NCBI GenBank assembly: GCA_963825075.1
Contig: CAWGRX010000010.1
Coordinates: forward strand, 186,001-250,000
Length of the DNA stretch: 64,000 nt
Direction: 5' to 3'
DNA from: CAWAVN01 sp963825075
GTDB lineage: Bacteria; Planctomycetota; Planctomycetia; Planctomycetales; Planctomycetaceae
The notes beneath the pieces were generated by a model. The model was not told where the DNA came from. It saw only the letters and a program-made list of their open reading frames with translations, and searched no databases. The position numbers and the translations under genes were made by a program. Shown here piece after piece: positions 18,585 through 28,326 of this stretch (within the stretch, counting starts at the first letter, position 1; every line of letters starts with the position of its first letter).

Positions 18585-20201
18585 ATGCGCTGGATTCTGA
18601 GTTTAATTCTCCCCGTCGCCGCGATGGGACTTTTCGCCATCGGTTTGGCGGAACCGCAAATAGACAAAGCCGACGCCGATGCCCCGCAACAGGCGCGAGG
18701 CGTCGTGTTTCACGATGCCAATGGGAACCGCCAATTCGACCCCGGCGAAAAACCGCTTGCGGGCATTCGCGTTTCCAACGGCAAGGACATCGTCAAGACC
18801 GACAAAAACGGCCGGTATGAGTTGCCCGTGGATGTCGATACGATTTTGTTCGTGGTCAAACCCCGCGGCTGGCAGGTGCCCCTTTCGGAAAACGAATTGC
18901 CGCGGTTTTACTACATCCACAAGCCGATGGGTTCGCCGAACTTGAAATTTGCCGGCGTCGCCCCCACCGGGCCGTTGCCCGCGTCGGTCGATTTTCCATT
19001 GTCGCCGCAAAAAGAACCGGAGACGTTCAAAGCCCTCTTATTCGGCGATCCGCAGCCGCGAAATCAGCAGGAAGTGGATTACATTGCCCACGACGTCGTC
19101 GAAGAGCTTGTGGGAACCGATGCCTCGTTCGGCGTCACGTTGGGCGATATTGTGTTTGATGACTTGTCCGTGTTTGAGTCGCAGGCCCGCACGATCGCGC
19201 TGTTGGGCATTCCCTGGTACAACGTCATCGGCAATCACGACATCAATTACGACGCCCATGACGACCACGAAAGCGATGAGACGTTCGAAAGACACTTCGG
19301 CCCCAGTTATTACTCCTTCGATTACGGCCCGGTCCACTTCCTGGTGCTGGACGATGTGGAATGGTTGATGAACGATCAAGGCAAAGGCCATTACGAAGGC
19401 GGGCTGGGCAAAGAGCAAATGGAATTTATCCGCAACGACCTCGCGCTCATTCCCGAAGATCAACTCGTCGTGTTGATGATGCACATCCCGCTGGTGGATG
19501 TGAAGGACCGCCACGAGCTGTACCGGTTGATCGAAAAGCGGCCGTTCTGCATTTCCATCTCCGCCCACAAGCACGTCCATCAGCACCGGTTCATCACCCG
19601 CGCAGACGGCTGGCGGGGACCGGAACCGCATCACCACATCGTCAACGTCACCGTCAGCGGAAGCTGGTGGGAAGGCGCCCCGGACGAGCGGGGGATCCCC
19701 AACACGTTGATGGCCGACGGCGCACCCAACGGCTATTCGATCATGACTTTCGACGGCCACAACTATTCGCTCGACTTCCGCGCGGCGGGCCGGCGGAAAG
19801 ATTACCAGATGCAGATTCACGCAGCCGAAGCTGTGCCCGTCAATCAGTTGGAAAAAACCTGGATCTTCGCCAACGTGTTCAACGGCTCGGAGAAATCCCA
19901 AGTCGAAATGAAGATCGGCGACGATGGCGACTGGATTTCGATGAGCTACACCCAGGAAGCCGACCCGACTTACCTGGAGGTTGTGGAATGGGAAAAATCG
20001 CTCGGCAAGGTGCCCTGGCGGAATCTGCCCAAGGCCGCCGATTCGACGCACCTCTGGAAAGCCAACCTGCCCGCGGGACTCTCGCCGGGAACGTATTTCA
20101 TTCACGTCCGGGCCAAGAATTTTGGCGGCCCCGCCGTCACCGGCCGCCGCGTGATTCGCATCACTCCCACAACAGAAACCCTGGAAACCGGCGGCGAGTG
20201 A
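18585..20201 (+). CDS. Secreted calcineurin-like metallophosphoesterase with N-terminal SdrD-B-like domain
   Basis: 538 residues. A signal peptide (MRWILSLILPVAAMGLFAIG) is followed by an SdrD-B/CNA-B-like beta domain (GVVFHDANGNRQFDPGEKPL, then KTDKNGRYELP). The calcineurin-like metallophosphoesterase core follows: GDPQ, LGDIVFDD, GNHD, MMHIPL and a final SAHKHVH (AHxH where GHxH is common), all di-metal ligand positions. A C-terminal beta domain of about 180 residues, seen in this planctomycete subfamily, ends the protein. It acts outside the cytoplasm, probably on phosphodiesters or phosphomonoesters. Its stop abuts the stop of the convergent sulfatase gene. Confidence 0.9.
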   Translation: MRWILSLILPVAAMGLFAIGLAEPQIDKADADAPQQARGVVFHDANGNRQFDPGEKPLAGIRVSNGKDIVKTDKNGRYELPVDVDTILFVVKPRGWQVPLSENELPRFYYIHKPMGSPNLKFAGVAPTGPLPASVDFPLSPQKEPETFKALLFGDPQPRNQQEVDYIAHDVVEELVGTDASFGVTLGDIVFDDLSVFESQARTIALLGIPWYNVIGNHDINYDAHDDHESDETFERHFGPSYYSFDYGPVHFLVLDDVEWLMNDQGKGHYEGGLGKEQMEFIRNDLALIPEDQLVVLMMHIPLVDVKDRHELYRLIEKRPFCISISAHKHVHQHRFITRADGWRGPEPHHHIVNVTVSGSWWEGAPDERGIPNTLMADGAPNGYSIMTFDGHNYSLDFRAAGRRKDYQMQIHAAEAVPVNQLEKTWIFANVFNGSEKSQVEMKIGDDGDWISMSYTQEADPTYLEVVEWEKSLGKVPWRNLPKAADSTHLWKANLPAGLSPGTYFIHVRAKNFGGPAVTGRRVIRITPTTETLETGGE

Positions 20202-21635
20202 CTATTTTTCCGCCGCGGGTTTTTCGGCTCCGTCGAATTGGTAGCCAATCTCTTTCGCCCAGGCTTTGATCTGTTTTTTCAAAGAGGCGGCTCGTTCCGG
20301 TTCTTGGGCGAAGAGATTGGTTGTCTCGCCGGGGTCGTTTTTCAAGTTGAACAACTGGGCTTTTGAGCCGTCGGGGTTGATGAGCAGTTTCCAATCGCCG
20401 TCGCGGACCGCGAAGCTGGGGCTGTGAAACTTGGGATTGCCGGGTTTGAGCACCGCATGCGGCGACCCGTATTGCCAGAAGATCGGCTTCTCGCGGGCTG
20501 ACGGTTTGCCCAACAGCACGCCGCTCCGGTCCAGTCCGTCGAGCTTTTCGGTTTCGGGAATCTCGACGCCTGCGATTTTGCAGAGTGTGGGTGAAAGATC
20601 GATGGCGCACATTACGCTGCTCTCATCGGTCACGTCTGCGGGAATCGTACCTTTCCAGCGGACGATGAACGGCATGCGAATCCCGCCTTCATACAAGCTC
20701 CACTTGCGGCCGAAAAACGGTCCGGTGAACCCCGGCGGCTTGCCGCCCTTTTCGCGGTAATACCTCGGCCAATCCGTGGGGCCGTTGTCGCTGGTGAAGA
20801 CGATCAACGTCCGTTCCGCGAGGCCCAGCCGATCGATCTCTTCCACCAATCGGCCGACTTGCTTGTCCAATTCTTCCAGCACCGCGAAGAACTTTTGCTC
20901 CCAGGGATTGTCCGTGACGGATTTCCATTTCTCAGGACTGCCGGGCAGCGGGACGTGCGGATCGTGCACATCGTTCGGAAACAGCCGCACGTAAAACGGC
21001 TGATCTTTGTGCCGGCGGATGAAGTCGATCGCCCGGTCCGTGTATTTCTCCGTTTTTTCCCAGCGGTTAGAGAAGCTGATCTTGCCGCGGCCCAGCTTGA
21101 CGCTCGCATTACGGTTGTTCGTCAAGAGGCGATCACCCAAGCCTTCAAACGCGACCAGCGTTTCGTCAAAGCCGTACTCCGTGGGCAGCGGGGCATCGTC
21201 CACGTCCCGCCCGCCGCCCATGTGCCATTTGCCGAAGTGGGCGGTGGCGTAGCCGGCGGCTTTGAGTTTTTTCGCGGTCGTCGGAGCGGAGGCATCGAGA
21301 TAATCCCGCATGCCCCGGCTTTTGTTGTTGGCGCGGGAATTGAGGTAGGAATGAATCTTCCATCGGCCCGGATACTGCCCCGTCGTCACCGCCACCCGTG
21401 AAGGCGAACAGATCGGTGAGTTGACGTAAAAGTTCGTCAGTCGGAGGCCTTCTTTCGCCAGGCGGTCGATGTTCGGCGTCTCGACGAGCGGATTGCCAAA
21501 ACAGCTCGGGTCGGCATAGCCCATATCATCAATAAACAGAAACACAATATTCGGCCCCCGCGATTCCGCCCCAACCGCATCGGCCCCAACAGCCGCACAC
21601 AAAACCGCCAACAACAAAAGGCCGTGGAATCTCAT
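20202..21635 (-). CDS. Secreted sulfatase (arylsulfatase A-like)
   Basis: 477 residues with a signal peptide (MRFHGLLLLAVLCAAVGADA). The sulfatase signature CSPSR starts at Cys76, the residue converted to formylglycine, preceded by metal ligands FIDDMGYADPSC and followed by GKWHMGG. Later FTSDNGPTDWPRYYR and EGGIRMPFIVRWKG complete the active site and substrate loop. It hydrolyses sulfate esters, most likely of algal or other sulfated polysaccharides. It is divergent from the next sulfatase across a 197-base gap. It appears complete. Substrate cannot be told from sequence alone. Confidence 0.93.
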   Translation of the reverse strand: MRFHGLLLLAVLCAAVGADAVGAESRGPNIVFLFIDDMGYADPSCFGNPLVETPNIDRLAKEGLRLTNFYVNSPICSPSRVAVTTGQYPGRWKIHSYLNSRANNKSRGMRDYLDASAPTTAKKLKAAGYATAHFGKWHMGGGRDVDDAPLPTEYGFDETLVAFEGLGDRLLTNNRNASVKLGRGKISFSNRWEKTEKYTDRAIDFIRRHKDQPFYVRLFPNDVHDPHVPLPGSPEKWKSVTDNPWEQKFFAVLEELDKQVGRLVEEIDRLGLAERTLIVFTSDNGPTDWPRYYREKGGKPPGFTGPFFGRKWSLYEGGIRMPFIVRWKGTIPADVTDESSVMCAIDLSPTLCKIAGVEIPETEKLDGLDRSGVLLGKPSAREKPIFWQYGSPHAVLKPGNPKFHSPSFAVRDGDWKLLINPDGSKAQLFNLKNDPGETTNLFAQEPERAASLKKQIKAWAKEIGYQFDGAEKPAAEK

Positions 21636-21832
21636 CTAGGAACCTCGAAAGTGATTTCGCTGTATTGGTTTTTGTGACTTTTCAGATATTCAAACTGTAA
21701 GCGATTTCCGTCTGTTTCTGAAGTGAGCGACTTTGAATCGCCATTGCGAATTGACGATGAGGCTGTGCTCAAGCACAATGTCATCGTTGAAACACCACCG
21801 CGGCATATCGGGAATCAAACAGAGGACGCATT

Positions 21833-23233
21833 ATGGACCAGTCTCTTGCCCTATCTCGCATCCGTGACCGGCAATGGCTGGTCTTGATGATGTTCGCCGT
21901 GTGGCTTTTGCCGCGGCTTGATGTCCAAGCCGTCGATTCGGAACCGCGGCCGAATCTCGTCGTCGTCATGGCGGACGACATGGGCTATGCGGATGCGAGC
22001 AGTTATGGAAACGACCGCTATCAAACGCCGAACATCGACCGCCTGGCCCGCGAGGGGCTCAGGCTGTTGGATTATCATTCCAGCGGCGTTGTGTGCAGTC
22101 CCACGCGGGCGGGGCTTGTGACGGGCCGCTATCAGCAGCGGGCCGGAGTCCCCGCGGTGATCTCGGCGGCAAATCACCGCTACGAAGGTCTGCACGCGAA
22201 GGAAGTCACCTTCGCCGAATGTTTGAAAGACGCAGGCTACCAGACGGCGGTGATGGGGAAATGGCATCTGGGGTATCAGGTCAAATTCAATCCCCTCAAG
22301 AACGGGTTCGATCAATTCCACGGCTACGTCAGTGGGAACGTCGATTATTTCTCGCACATCGACCAGACCGGCATCTACGATTGGTGGGCCGGCGAGGAAC
22401 TCGTGAAGGAAGAAGGCTATTCCACGTATCTTATCACCCGGCACGCGGTGGAGTTTATTCGCGAACATCAGAAACAGCGCTTCTGTTTGTATGTCGCCCA
22501 CGAAGCGCCGCATTATCCCTATCAAGGACCGCACGACAAACCCGTTCGCACCGTGGGCGGGAAGTTTGACAATCGGGGCAATCGAGAGGACAAAGCGGCG
22601 GCCTATGCGGAAATGATGCAGGCCATGGACGCCGGCGTGGGGGAGATTCTGAAGACGCTCAAAACATGCGGCTTGGAGAGAAACACCTTCGTCTTTTTCT
22701 GCTCGGACAACGGCGGGACCGCTTTGGGGAACAATGGAAAGCTGCGGGGACATAAAGGCCAGATGTGGGAAGGCGGGCATCGCGTTCCGGGCGTCGCCTG
22801 GTGGCCCGGCAAGATTGAGCCCGGCACCAGCGAGGAAACCATCATTTCTCTGGATGTCATGCCCACACTGTTGGCCCTCGCTAACGCCAAAGTTCCCGCA
22901 GGGCATCACTTGGACGGCGTCAACTTCTTGCCGCATTTCCTGGAGGGTAAAGCTTTGCCCGAGCGCACGCTGTTTTGGGAAATGGCCGGTCGGTCAGCCG
23001 TTCGGCGGGGCGATTGGAAACTGGTCGTCAATCAAGGGCCAAAGCGAGGCAAAACGAACTCCGTCGCGCTCTACAATCTCGCCGAGGACTTGGGAGAACA
23101 GCACGATCTATCAAAAACCAACTCGCAAACGGCCGAAGAGTTAATGCAGGCTCTCAAGAATTGGCGCAAAGACGTCAAAACCGGGGCCACCATACAGCCA
23201 AAGGGTCCGCAGGCGGAAAAAAGAAGGCAGTAG
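21833..23233 (+). CDS. Secreted sulfatase (arylsulfatase A-like)
   Basis: 466 residues. The N-terminus MDQSLALSRIRDRQWLVLMM has a basic region and then a hydrophobic segment, a long signal peptide. The metal site ADDMGYADASSYGNDRYQTP and formylglycine signature CSPTR at Cys88 are intact (the serine-type CxPxR motif). Further motifs are GKWHLGY, CSDNGG and EGGHRVPGVAWWPG. It pairs divergently with the sulfatase at 20202. It is 32 bases from the MscS gene downstream, so the two could be co-transcribed. Confidence 0.93.
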   Translation: MDQSLALSRIRDRQWLVLMMFAVWLLPRLDVQAVDSEPRPNLVVVMADDMGYADASSYGNDRYQTPNIDRLAREGLRLLDYHSSGVVCSPTRAGLVTGRYQQRAGVPAVISAANHRYEGLHAKEVTFAECLKDAGYQTAVMGKWHLGYQVKFNPLKNGFDQFHGYVSGNVDYFSHIDQTGIYDWWAGEELVKEEGYSTYLITRHAVEFIREHQKQRFCLYVAHEAPHYPYQGPHDKPVRTVGGKFDNRGNREDKAAAYAEMMQAMDAGVGEILKTLKTCGLERNTFVFFCSDNGGTALGNNGKLRGHKGQMWEGGHRVPGVAWWPGKIEPGTSEETIISLDVMPTLLALANAKVPAGHHLDGVNFLPHFLEGKALPERTLFWEMAGRSAVRRGDWKLVVNQGPKRGKTNSVALYNLAEDLGEQHDLSKTNSQTAEELMQALKNWRKDVKTGATIQPKGPQAEKRRQ

Positions 23234-23265
23234 GAAAAGAGTAGAAAACAGAAAGACGTATCGGC

Positions 23266-24522
23266 ATGTTTGAACCCATCGTCAATTGGTGGACGGGAAC
23301 GGTGAATCCCTGGATCGATCGTGTTTTGCCGGAACGGATGATCTTCGGCAACGGGGTCGAGCGGTGGCTGGCAGCCTTGGGAGCTTTTTTTGGGCTGTGG
23401 CTGGCGTTTCGAATCGTTAAGGGGATTGTTCGCCTGCGGGCGCAAAAACTGGCCGACCGCTACAAGTCCCAATGGGCGCAAGCGGTCGCGGACCTGGCCT
23501 CGGCGACCAAGTTGTGGTTCTTGATGGGATTGGCGGTTTACATCGCCTCGCTGATTCTTTCCCTCGATGCCCGCGCGATCGCCGTCGTGAGGTCGCTGGC
23601 CGCGATTGTGGTGATCCTGCAAGCGGCCATTTGGGGCAACGTGTTGATCGCCTTCGGCATCACCTGGTACACCAAAGTCAACCACATGGACGATGCCGCC
23701 AGCGTGACCACGATGACCGCGCTCGGCTTCCTTGGAAAACTCGTCCTGTGGAGCATCGCGCTTTTGCTGGTGCTCGACAACCTGGGTGTCGATGTCACCG
23801 CACTTATCGCAGGCTTGGGAGTGGGCGGCATCGCGGTGGCGCTCGCGGCCCAGAACATCCTGGGCGACCTGTTCGCTTCGCTGTCGATCGTGCTCGACAA
23901 GCCCTTCGTGCTGGGGGACTTTATCATCGTCGGCGACTTCATGGGCACAGTGGAACACGTGGGCCTCAAGACGACCCGCGTCCGCAGCCTCTCCGGAGAG
24001 CAGTTGGTCTTTCCGAATCACGACCTGCTCACCAGCCGGATTCGCAACTACAAACTGATGCAGGAACGGCGGATCGTGTTTACCGTGGGCGTCCTCTATG
24101 AGACCCCGGTTGCCCAATTGCGCGAGCTCCCTCAAATTATCCAGGATGCCATCACAGCTCAGGAGAACACGCGGTTCGACCGGGCCCACTTCAAAGGCTT
24201 CGGCGATTCGGCTCTGACTTATGAAGCGGTGTATTACGTCCTGGTCGCCGATTACAACATCTACATGGACATCCAACAGCGGATCAATTTTACTCTGTTG
24301 GAGGAGTTCGCTTCCCGAAACATTGAATTTGCCTATCCTACGCAGACGGTGTATCTGCAACACACCGAGGTCCAATCCTGCGCCGGATTCTTAAAAAAAG
24401 CAAATTCCTTTACAGATTCTGCGAGAGTCCGCACAGGTAAATCCCCCAAAGCGTCGATAATAAACCCAGGAGCGGGCGGTCTGAAGCCGTCCCAAAACGA
24501 AATGGAATTCAACTGGGGATGA
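23266..24522 (+). CDS. MscS-family mechanosensitive ion channel
   Basis: 418 residues. Four or so transmembrane helices run from about 35 to 200. The pore-lining TM3 is GVDVTALIAGLGVGGIAVAL followed by AAQNILGDLFAS, a clear MscS Gly/Ala-rich pattern. The beta domain (GDFIIVGDFMGTVEHVGLKT, then SLSGEQLVFPNHDLLTSRIRN) follows and then the alpha/beta vestibule domain ending at AYPTQTVYLQ (about residue 366). The last 50 residues are unlike the family and may be a read-through or lineage-specific tail. The protein relieves osmotic pressure at the inner membrane. The stop overlaps the start of a small lipoprotein gene. Confidence 0.9.
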   Translation: MFEPIVNWWTGTVNPWIDRVLPERMIFGNGVERWLAALGAFFGLWLAFRIVKGIVRLRAQKLADRYKSQWAQAVADLASATKLWFLMGLAVYIASLILSLDARAIAVVRSLAAIVVILQAAIWGNVLIAFGITWYTKVNHMDDAASVTTMTALGFLGKLVLWSIALLLVLDNLGVDVTALIAGLGVGGIAVALAAQNILGDLFASLSIVLDKPFVLGDFIIVGDFMGTVEHVGLKTTRVRSLSGEQLVFPNHDLLTSRIRNYKLMQERRIVFTVGVLYETPVAQLRELPQIIQDAITAQENTRFDRAHFKGFGDSALTYEAVYYVLVADYNIYMDIQQRINFTLLEEFASRNIEFAYPTQTVYLQHTEVQSCAGFLKKANSFTDSARVRTGKSPKASIINPGAGGLKPSQNEMEFNWG

Positions 24523-24911
24523 TGACGATGCGAACTTTCAAAACTCTTAGTCTCGCGCTTTTGTTCACGAGCACGCTGGCCTTGGGTTGCACGCAAAACC
24601 GTTGGCGTTGGCCCGGCAACGGGGGAAATTGTCAAAACGGCAACTGCCAGGTCAGCCCCGTCACGAACGGCAATCCCAACATGAACTATGCGAACGCCAA
24701 CCAAAATCCGAACTACAGAACCGCCAACCAAAATGTGAACCCGAACCAACCGCTTCCGACCGATCTGTACAACACCCAAAGCCAATCCCAGGCCCCCGCC
24801 TCAACCTTGGAACCGAACAAGCTGCCGCAGGTTCCTCCCGCGCCCGCAGCCGGCTACAACTCGACCCCGGCTTCGTCGATGTCGAACTTGGGCTATCCGG
24901 GCAATTTTTGA
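24519..24911 (+). CDS. Small Asn-rich lipoprotein
   Basis: About 130 residues. The ATG at 24519 overlaps the MscS stop; ATG 24522 and 24528 are alternatives. The N-terminus TLSLALLFTSTLALGC carries a lipobox (LALGC), so lipid anchoring to a membrane is predicted. The mature part is low-complexity, rich in Asn, Gln and Pro (NGNPNMNYANANQNPNY), with no fold recognised. It is translationally coupled to the mechanosensitive channel and may decorate the periplasm. Function unknown. Confidence 0.6.
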   Translation: MMTMRTFKTLSLALLFTSTLALGCTQNRWRWPGNGGNCQNGNCQVSPVTNGNPNMNYANANQNPNYRTANQNVNPNQPLPTDLYNTQSQSQAPASTLEPNKLPQVPPAPAAGYNSTPASSMSNLGYPGNF

Positions 24912-25493
24912 GCGGTCTGTTCCCCGTTTTCCCCACCGTGAACCGGTTTTGTTGTCGCCCTGCCACGCGATGTTGCCATCATAAGGCAACACCGTTTGTG
25001 GAAGGGCGAGACACTTTTCGCCCGGAACAAAACTGTCTGAGATCGGCGTGTGCGGGAAACCCCCAAGAGGTCTCCGCTTCGCCTGAAGCTTAACAAAGAA
25101 TCGGCATGCCATTTTGGTCAAGCCACACTAAACCAGCCTCACCCGAAAACGCCTAGACTTATGGAACGAGAAATCGCGGGCTGGTGGTTTTCCCGGTTCG
25201 GCTATCATCTTCGGCCTGAAGATTTCCTCAGCCGGAGAACCGGTTGACATCCCGCGCTTTCAAAAAACCGAAAACTGAGCGCCCCTTGTGTTCTTAAACG
25301 GCAAGATCCGTCACATCTCACTTGCGGGGATTGGATTCCGAATTTTCTCAGAGCAATCGCAGCCGTTTCCGCCGTCGCGCGAGCGCAATCGAACTAGGGT
25401 TTTTATTGCGGGCGGCGGCAGGCCGACGGCATGTTGCGTTCGGTCAACAATCAGTTCTTCCTCCACACGATTTGAAAAAGAAGGGGGCGTCCC
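24912..25493. other. Intergenic region, 582 bases
   Basis: No credible coding frame. The first 100 bases hold the stem-loop described at 24955-25009. The rest shows no recognisable promoter, repeat or RNA gene. Part of it may be the promoter and leader of the thioredoxin-like gene at 25494. Confidence 0.5.
24955..25009 (+). ncRNA. Nested stem-loop element downstream of the lipoprotein gene
   Basis: Outer arms TCGCCCT (24955-24961) and AGGGCGA (25003-25009), middle arms CCAC (24963-24966) and GTGG (24998-25001), and inner arms TGTTGCC (24971-24977) and GGCAACA (24985-24991) all pair perfectly, with an ATCATAA loop. This is 18 base pairs in 55 bases. It lacks a clear T-run, so it is not a standard terminator. 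It could be a 3' stabilising element or a small structured RNA. Confidence 0.4.
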
Positions 25494-26312
25494 ATGCTTC
25501 GCTACTCTCCCAAAACCCTCGGTGTCTTGTCCGCCCTCGTCGCCTTTTGGCTGACGGCGCCCCTGTCGCACGCCGGCGAAGTGAACTGGAATAAGGATCT
25601 CAAACAAGCCGCGAAGCAGGCGTCGGCGGAGAACAAGCCTTTGATGGTGATGGTCTCGGCCAAGTGGTGCGGCTACTGCCAGAAAATGCTGCAGACGACC
25701 TTCCGCGACGAAAAGCTGATCGAGCACATCAACGGCAGCGTCATCCCGGTGTATCTGGATGCCGACCACAATGAAGAGTTGGTCGAACAACTCCAAATCG
25801 AAGGCCTGCCGACGACGCTGATCATCTCGCCGGAGCTCAAAGTCGTGAAGCGGTTGGCGGGTTATCAATCGGCTGGGGCGCTCAACGGGGAAATCGCAAA
25901 AGTTTGCGACCATGCCAAACCTGCGAAACCGGCGAAGACATTTTCCGTAACCCACACCAAACCGCTGCCCGCGTTTGATGGGACCTGCCTGGTGAGCCTG
26001 CGGGACGACGGCCGGCTGGCCAAGGGGCAGGCCCAATGGTCGAGCACCTACAAAGGCCGGCTGGTGTGGTTTGCTTCGGAAACCCACAAGCGGACCTTCG
26101 ACGCCAACCCAGAGGCCTATTGGCCCGTGGCCGACGGCATCTGCCTGGTCAGCGACCGGCTGGAGCAGAACCCCCGCCCCGGCCAGCCGGTGTTGGCGAT
26201 GATCTATGCCGACCGCGTTTGGTTCTTCGCGGATGAAACGCACCAGCAAGAATTCGCCAACAACCCCAAACCCTATGCCGCCCACGCTGCGCGAATCGCC
26301 TCCCGGCGATGA
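25494..26312 (+). CDS. Secreted thioredoxin-like protein with two C-terminal YHS-like repeats
   Basis: 272 residues. Signal peptide MLRYSPKTLGVLSALVAFWL up to about residue 27. The thioredoxin fold follows with a WCGYC active site (Cys59, Cys62) in SAKWCGYCQKML and a later GLPTTLIISP cis-proline strand. Two similar C-terminal units of about 50 residues follow, each with the pattern Asp-Gly-x-Cys-Leu-Val-Ser and then Trp-Phe-Ala-(S/D)-Glu-Thr-His-(K/Q)-x-x-Phe (about 160-210 and 213-262). These resemble YHS metal-binding modules. A thiol-disulfide or metal-handling role outside the cytoplasm is inferred. A terminator follows. Confidence 0.85.
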   Translation: MLRYSPKTLGVLSALVAFWLTAPLSHAGEVNWNKDLKQAAKQASAENKPLMVMVSAKWCGYCQKMLQTTFRDEKLIEHINGSVIPVYLDADHNEELVEQLQIEGLPTTLIISPELKVVKRLAGYQSAGALNGEIAKVCDHAKPAKPAKTFSVTHTKPLPAFDGTCLVSLRDDGRLAKGQAQWSSTYKGRLVWFASETHKRTFDANPEAYWPVADGICLVSDRLEQNPRPGQPVLAMIYADRVWFFADETHQQEFANNPKPYAAHAARIASRR

Positions 26313-26339
26313 CAGTAAGCTAAGAGCCGAGTCCAAAGG

Positions 26340-26378
26340 GCGGAGAGCCGGATCTTCTGATCGGCCCTCCGCTTTTCT
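26340..26378 (+). terminator. Rho-independent terminator after the thioredoxin-like gene
   Basis: Stem GCGGAG-A-GCCG pairs with CGGC-C-CTCCGC around an 11-base loop and is followed by TTTTCT. It sits between convergent genes, 27 bases after the thioredoxin-like stop. Confidence 0.7.
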
Positions 26379-26383
26379 ATTGG

Positions 26384-28280
26384 TCATTTTCCCGGTGTGA
26401 CTTTTGTGCGGAGGATCGTTCCCTGGAATCGATTGGGGGGCGAGTAATCCCCCGCGGCGGTGCGATCATCGGAGCCGATGCTCAATTCATCGATCGGTTG
26501 CACGGGAATTAAGCCGGGAGAGGAACGGGTCAATGATTTCCCGTCGTTGATCGTCAGAGTCATCGTTTTTTTTTCGAGGGTTGCGGAAAGCTTGACTTCC
26601 CCATGCACCGGCTCGGCTGCGGCTAATCGCGTGACCTTGCCATCAATCCGCACGTCAAAGGCGGGTTTGCCTTCGATGAAGTGCAGAGCGTAGCCATGCT
26701 GCCGGCCGCCTTGGGCCAGCACCACGCCGTTTGGATGATCGGACTTGACGACCGCTTCAATCTTCAATGGCCGGTTCGCGATCTGCGGGCTATGCGAACC
26801 GCCTCGCTCCACCGGCGGCTGGGTATTTGGCGAGGATGGTTTTCAAACGCGCGACAACCTCCGGGTGCTTCTTCGCCAGGTTTTCTGTCTCCAGCGGGTC
26901 GGCTTCGTAGTCGTAGAGTTCGTACTCCGCTTGATCCCTGGGCGCGCCGATCTTCTTCCACTCCACCAGCCGATACCGCTCGGTGCGGATTGCCCGGCCG
27001 AGTTTGGCCTTCGGATAGGCATGATAGGCATGATCCCGTACCCGCCTTTTTGGATCCTTGAGGACGGGGACAAGACTCACGCCGTCGATCGGTTGCGGGC
27101 CGGTCGGCTTGGGCAATTGGGCGAGTTCCGCGAGCGTGGGAAACACATCGACACTCTCGGCCAACTGCTTCGTGGAAGAACTGGCCTGAGTCACGCCCGG
27201 CGCGCGAAACAAGAGCGGAATGCGGTTGGCCTGTTCGTAGTTGGTGTGCTTCGTCCAAATCCCCAAGTCGCCCAGATGAAATCCATGATCGCCCCACAGC
27301 ACCACAATCGTATTGGACGACAACTCCAGCCGATCCAATTCGTCGAGCACCTTGCCGATCTGGGCATCGACGAAACTCACAGAAGCATAATAGCCGTGAA
27401 TCAGTTCCCGCTTGAGCTTCTCGCCGACGTTGCCGCCGGGCGGCACCGGTTTGTAGTTGGTGATTTCGCCCCCCCGCTTACCCGCGACGGCGGGAGCACC
27501 CGCGGGAAGTTCCTCATACTCCGGCATCGACAGTTTTTCGGGATCATAGAGATCCCAGTATTTCTTAGGTGCGCTAAAAGGCAGATGCGGCCGGGCAAAG
27601 CCCGCGGCGATAAAAAAGGGCCTACCTTCGTTCTGGCTTCTCTCTTTCGCAGCCTGGAGCCGGCGAATGGTTTCCGCCGCGACCCGGCCGTCGGCGTAGG
27701 CTTCATCCTTCACGGCAGGCGATTCAAAGGCAGCTCCGCGCGGGAGCGAACCGATCTTGCCCAACTGCTGATTGGTGAAATACGCCTCTTCCCGCGTCAA
27801 CTGGCCGCCGTCGGTGCTGGCGGGGTCGAGATATTCGATGACTTTCTCTTTGAAATGAGGCACGGAAAACGAAGCCGGGTCGCCCAGGTTCCCATGCCCG
27901 ATATGGAAGACCTTGCCCAGCGATTCCGTGCGATAGCCGTGGTCGGCGAAGTATTGCGGCATGGTGACGGCGTTTGGCACGATCTCCCGCAAATGACTGC
28001 CCAGGAAATACAATCCCGTCGATGTCGAATGCGAACCCAACAGCAGCGTGAACCGCGACGGCGCACACACCGCCTGATTGCAATAGGCCAGATCAAACCG
28101 CATGCCGCTCGCTGCGAGCCGATCGATGCTCGGCGTCTTCGCCGTCTTGTCGCCATAACATCCCAGCGCCGGCTTCAGATCATCGACCAGAATCAACAGC
28201 ACGTTCGGCTTCTCGTCCGCAAGACACGTTGAAGAAAACCAAACTGCCAACAGCAGCCCAAATAGTGTTCTCATTCGCAT
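26384..28280 (-). CDS. Sulfatase (iduronate-2-sulfatase type) with C-terminal beta-sandwich domain, frameshifted
   Basis: The sulfatase frame runs from ATG 28280 (signal MRMRTLFGLLLAVWFSSTCLA) with metal site ILVDDLKPALGCYGD and formylglycine motif CAPSR. Gene order and the SPHLREI-like substrate loops resemble iduronate-2-sulfatases. That frame stops at 26790 just after LKTILAKYP. A second frame begins there and encodes 135 residues (IEAVVKSDHPNGVVLAQGG, then GYALHFIEGKPAFDVRI), a LamG/concanavalin-like domain known as a tail in planctomycete sulfatases. Dropping one base at about 26812 joins them into exactly 632 codons. Read as one protein, it is a secreted sulfatase with a carbohydrate-binding-like tail. 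The lone 26384 frame would have no start of its own. Confidence 0.85.
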
Positions 28281-28326
28281 GTCACTTGAAACTTCAAACA
28301 TGAAACTTGAATCCTGAGACCTGAAA

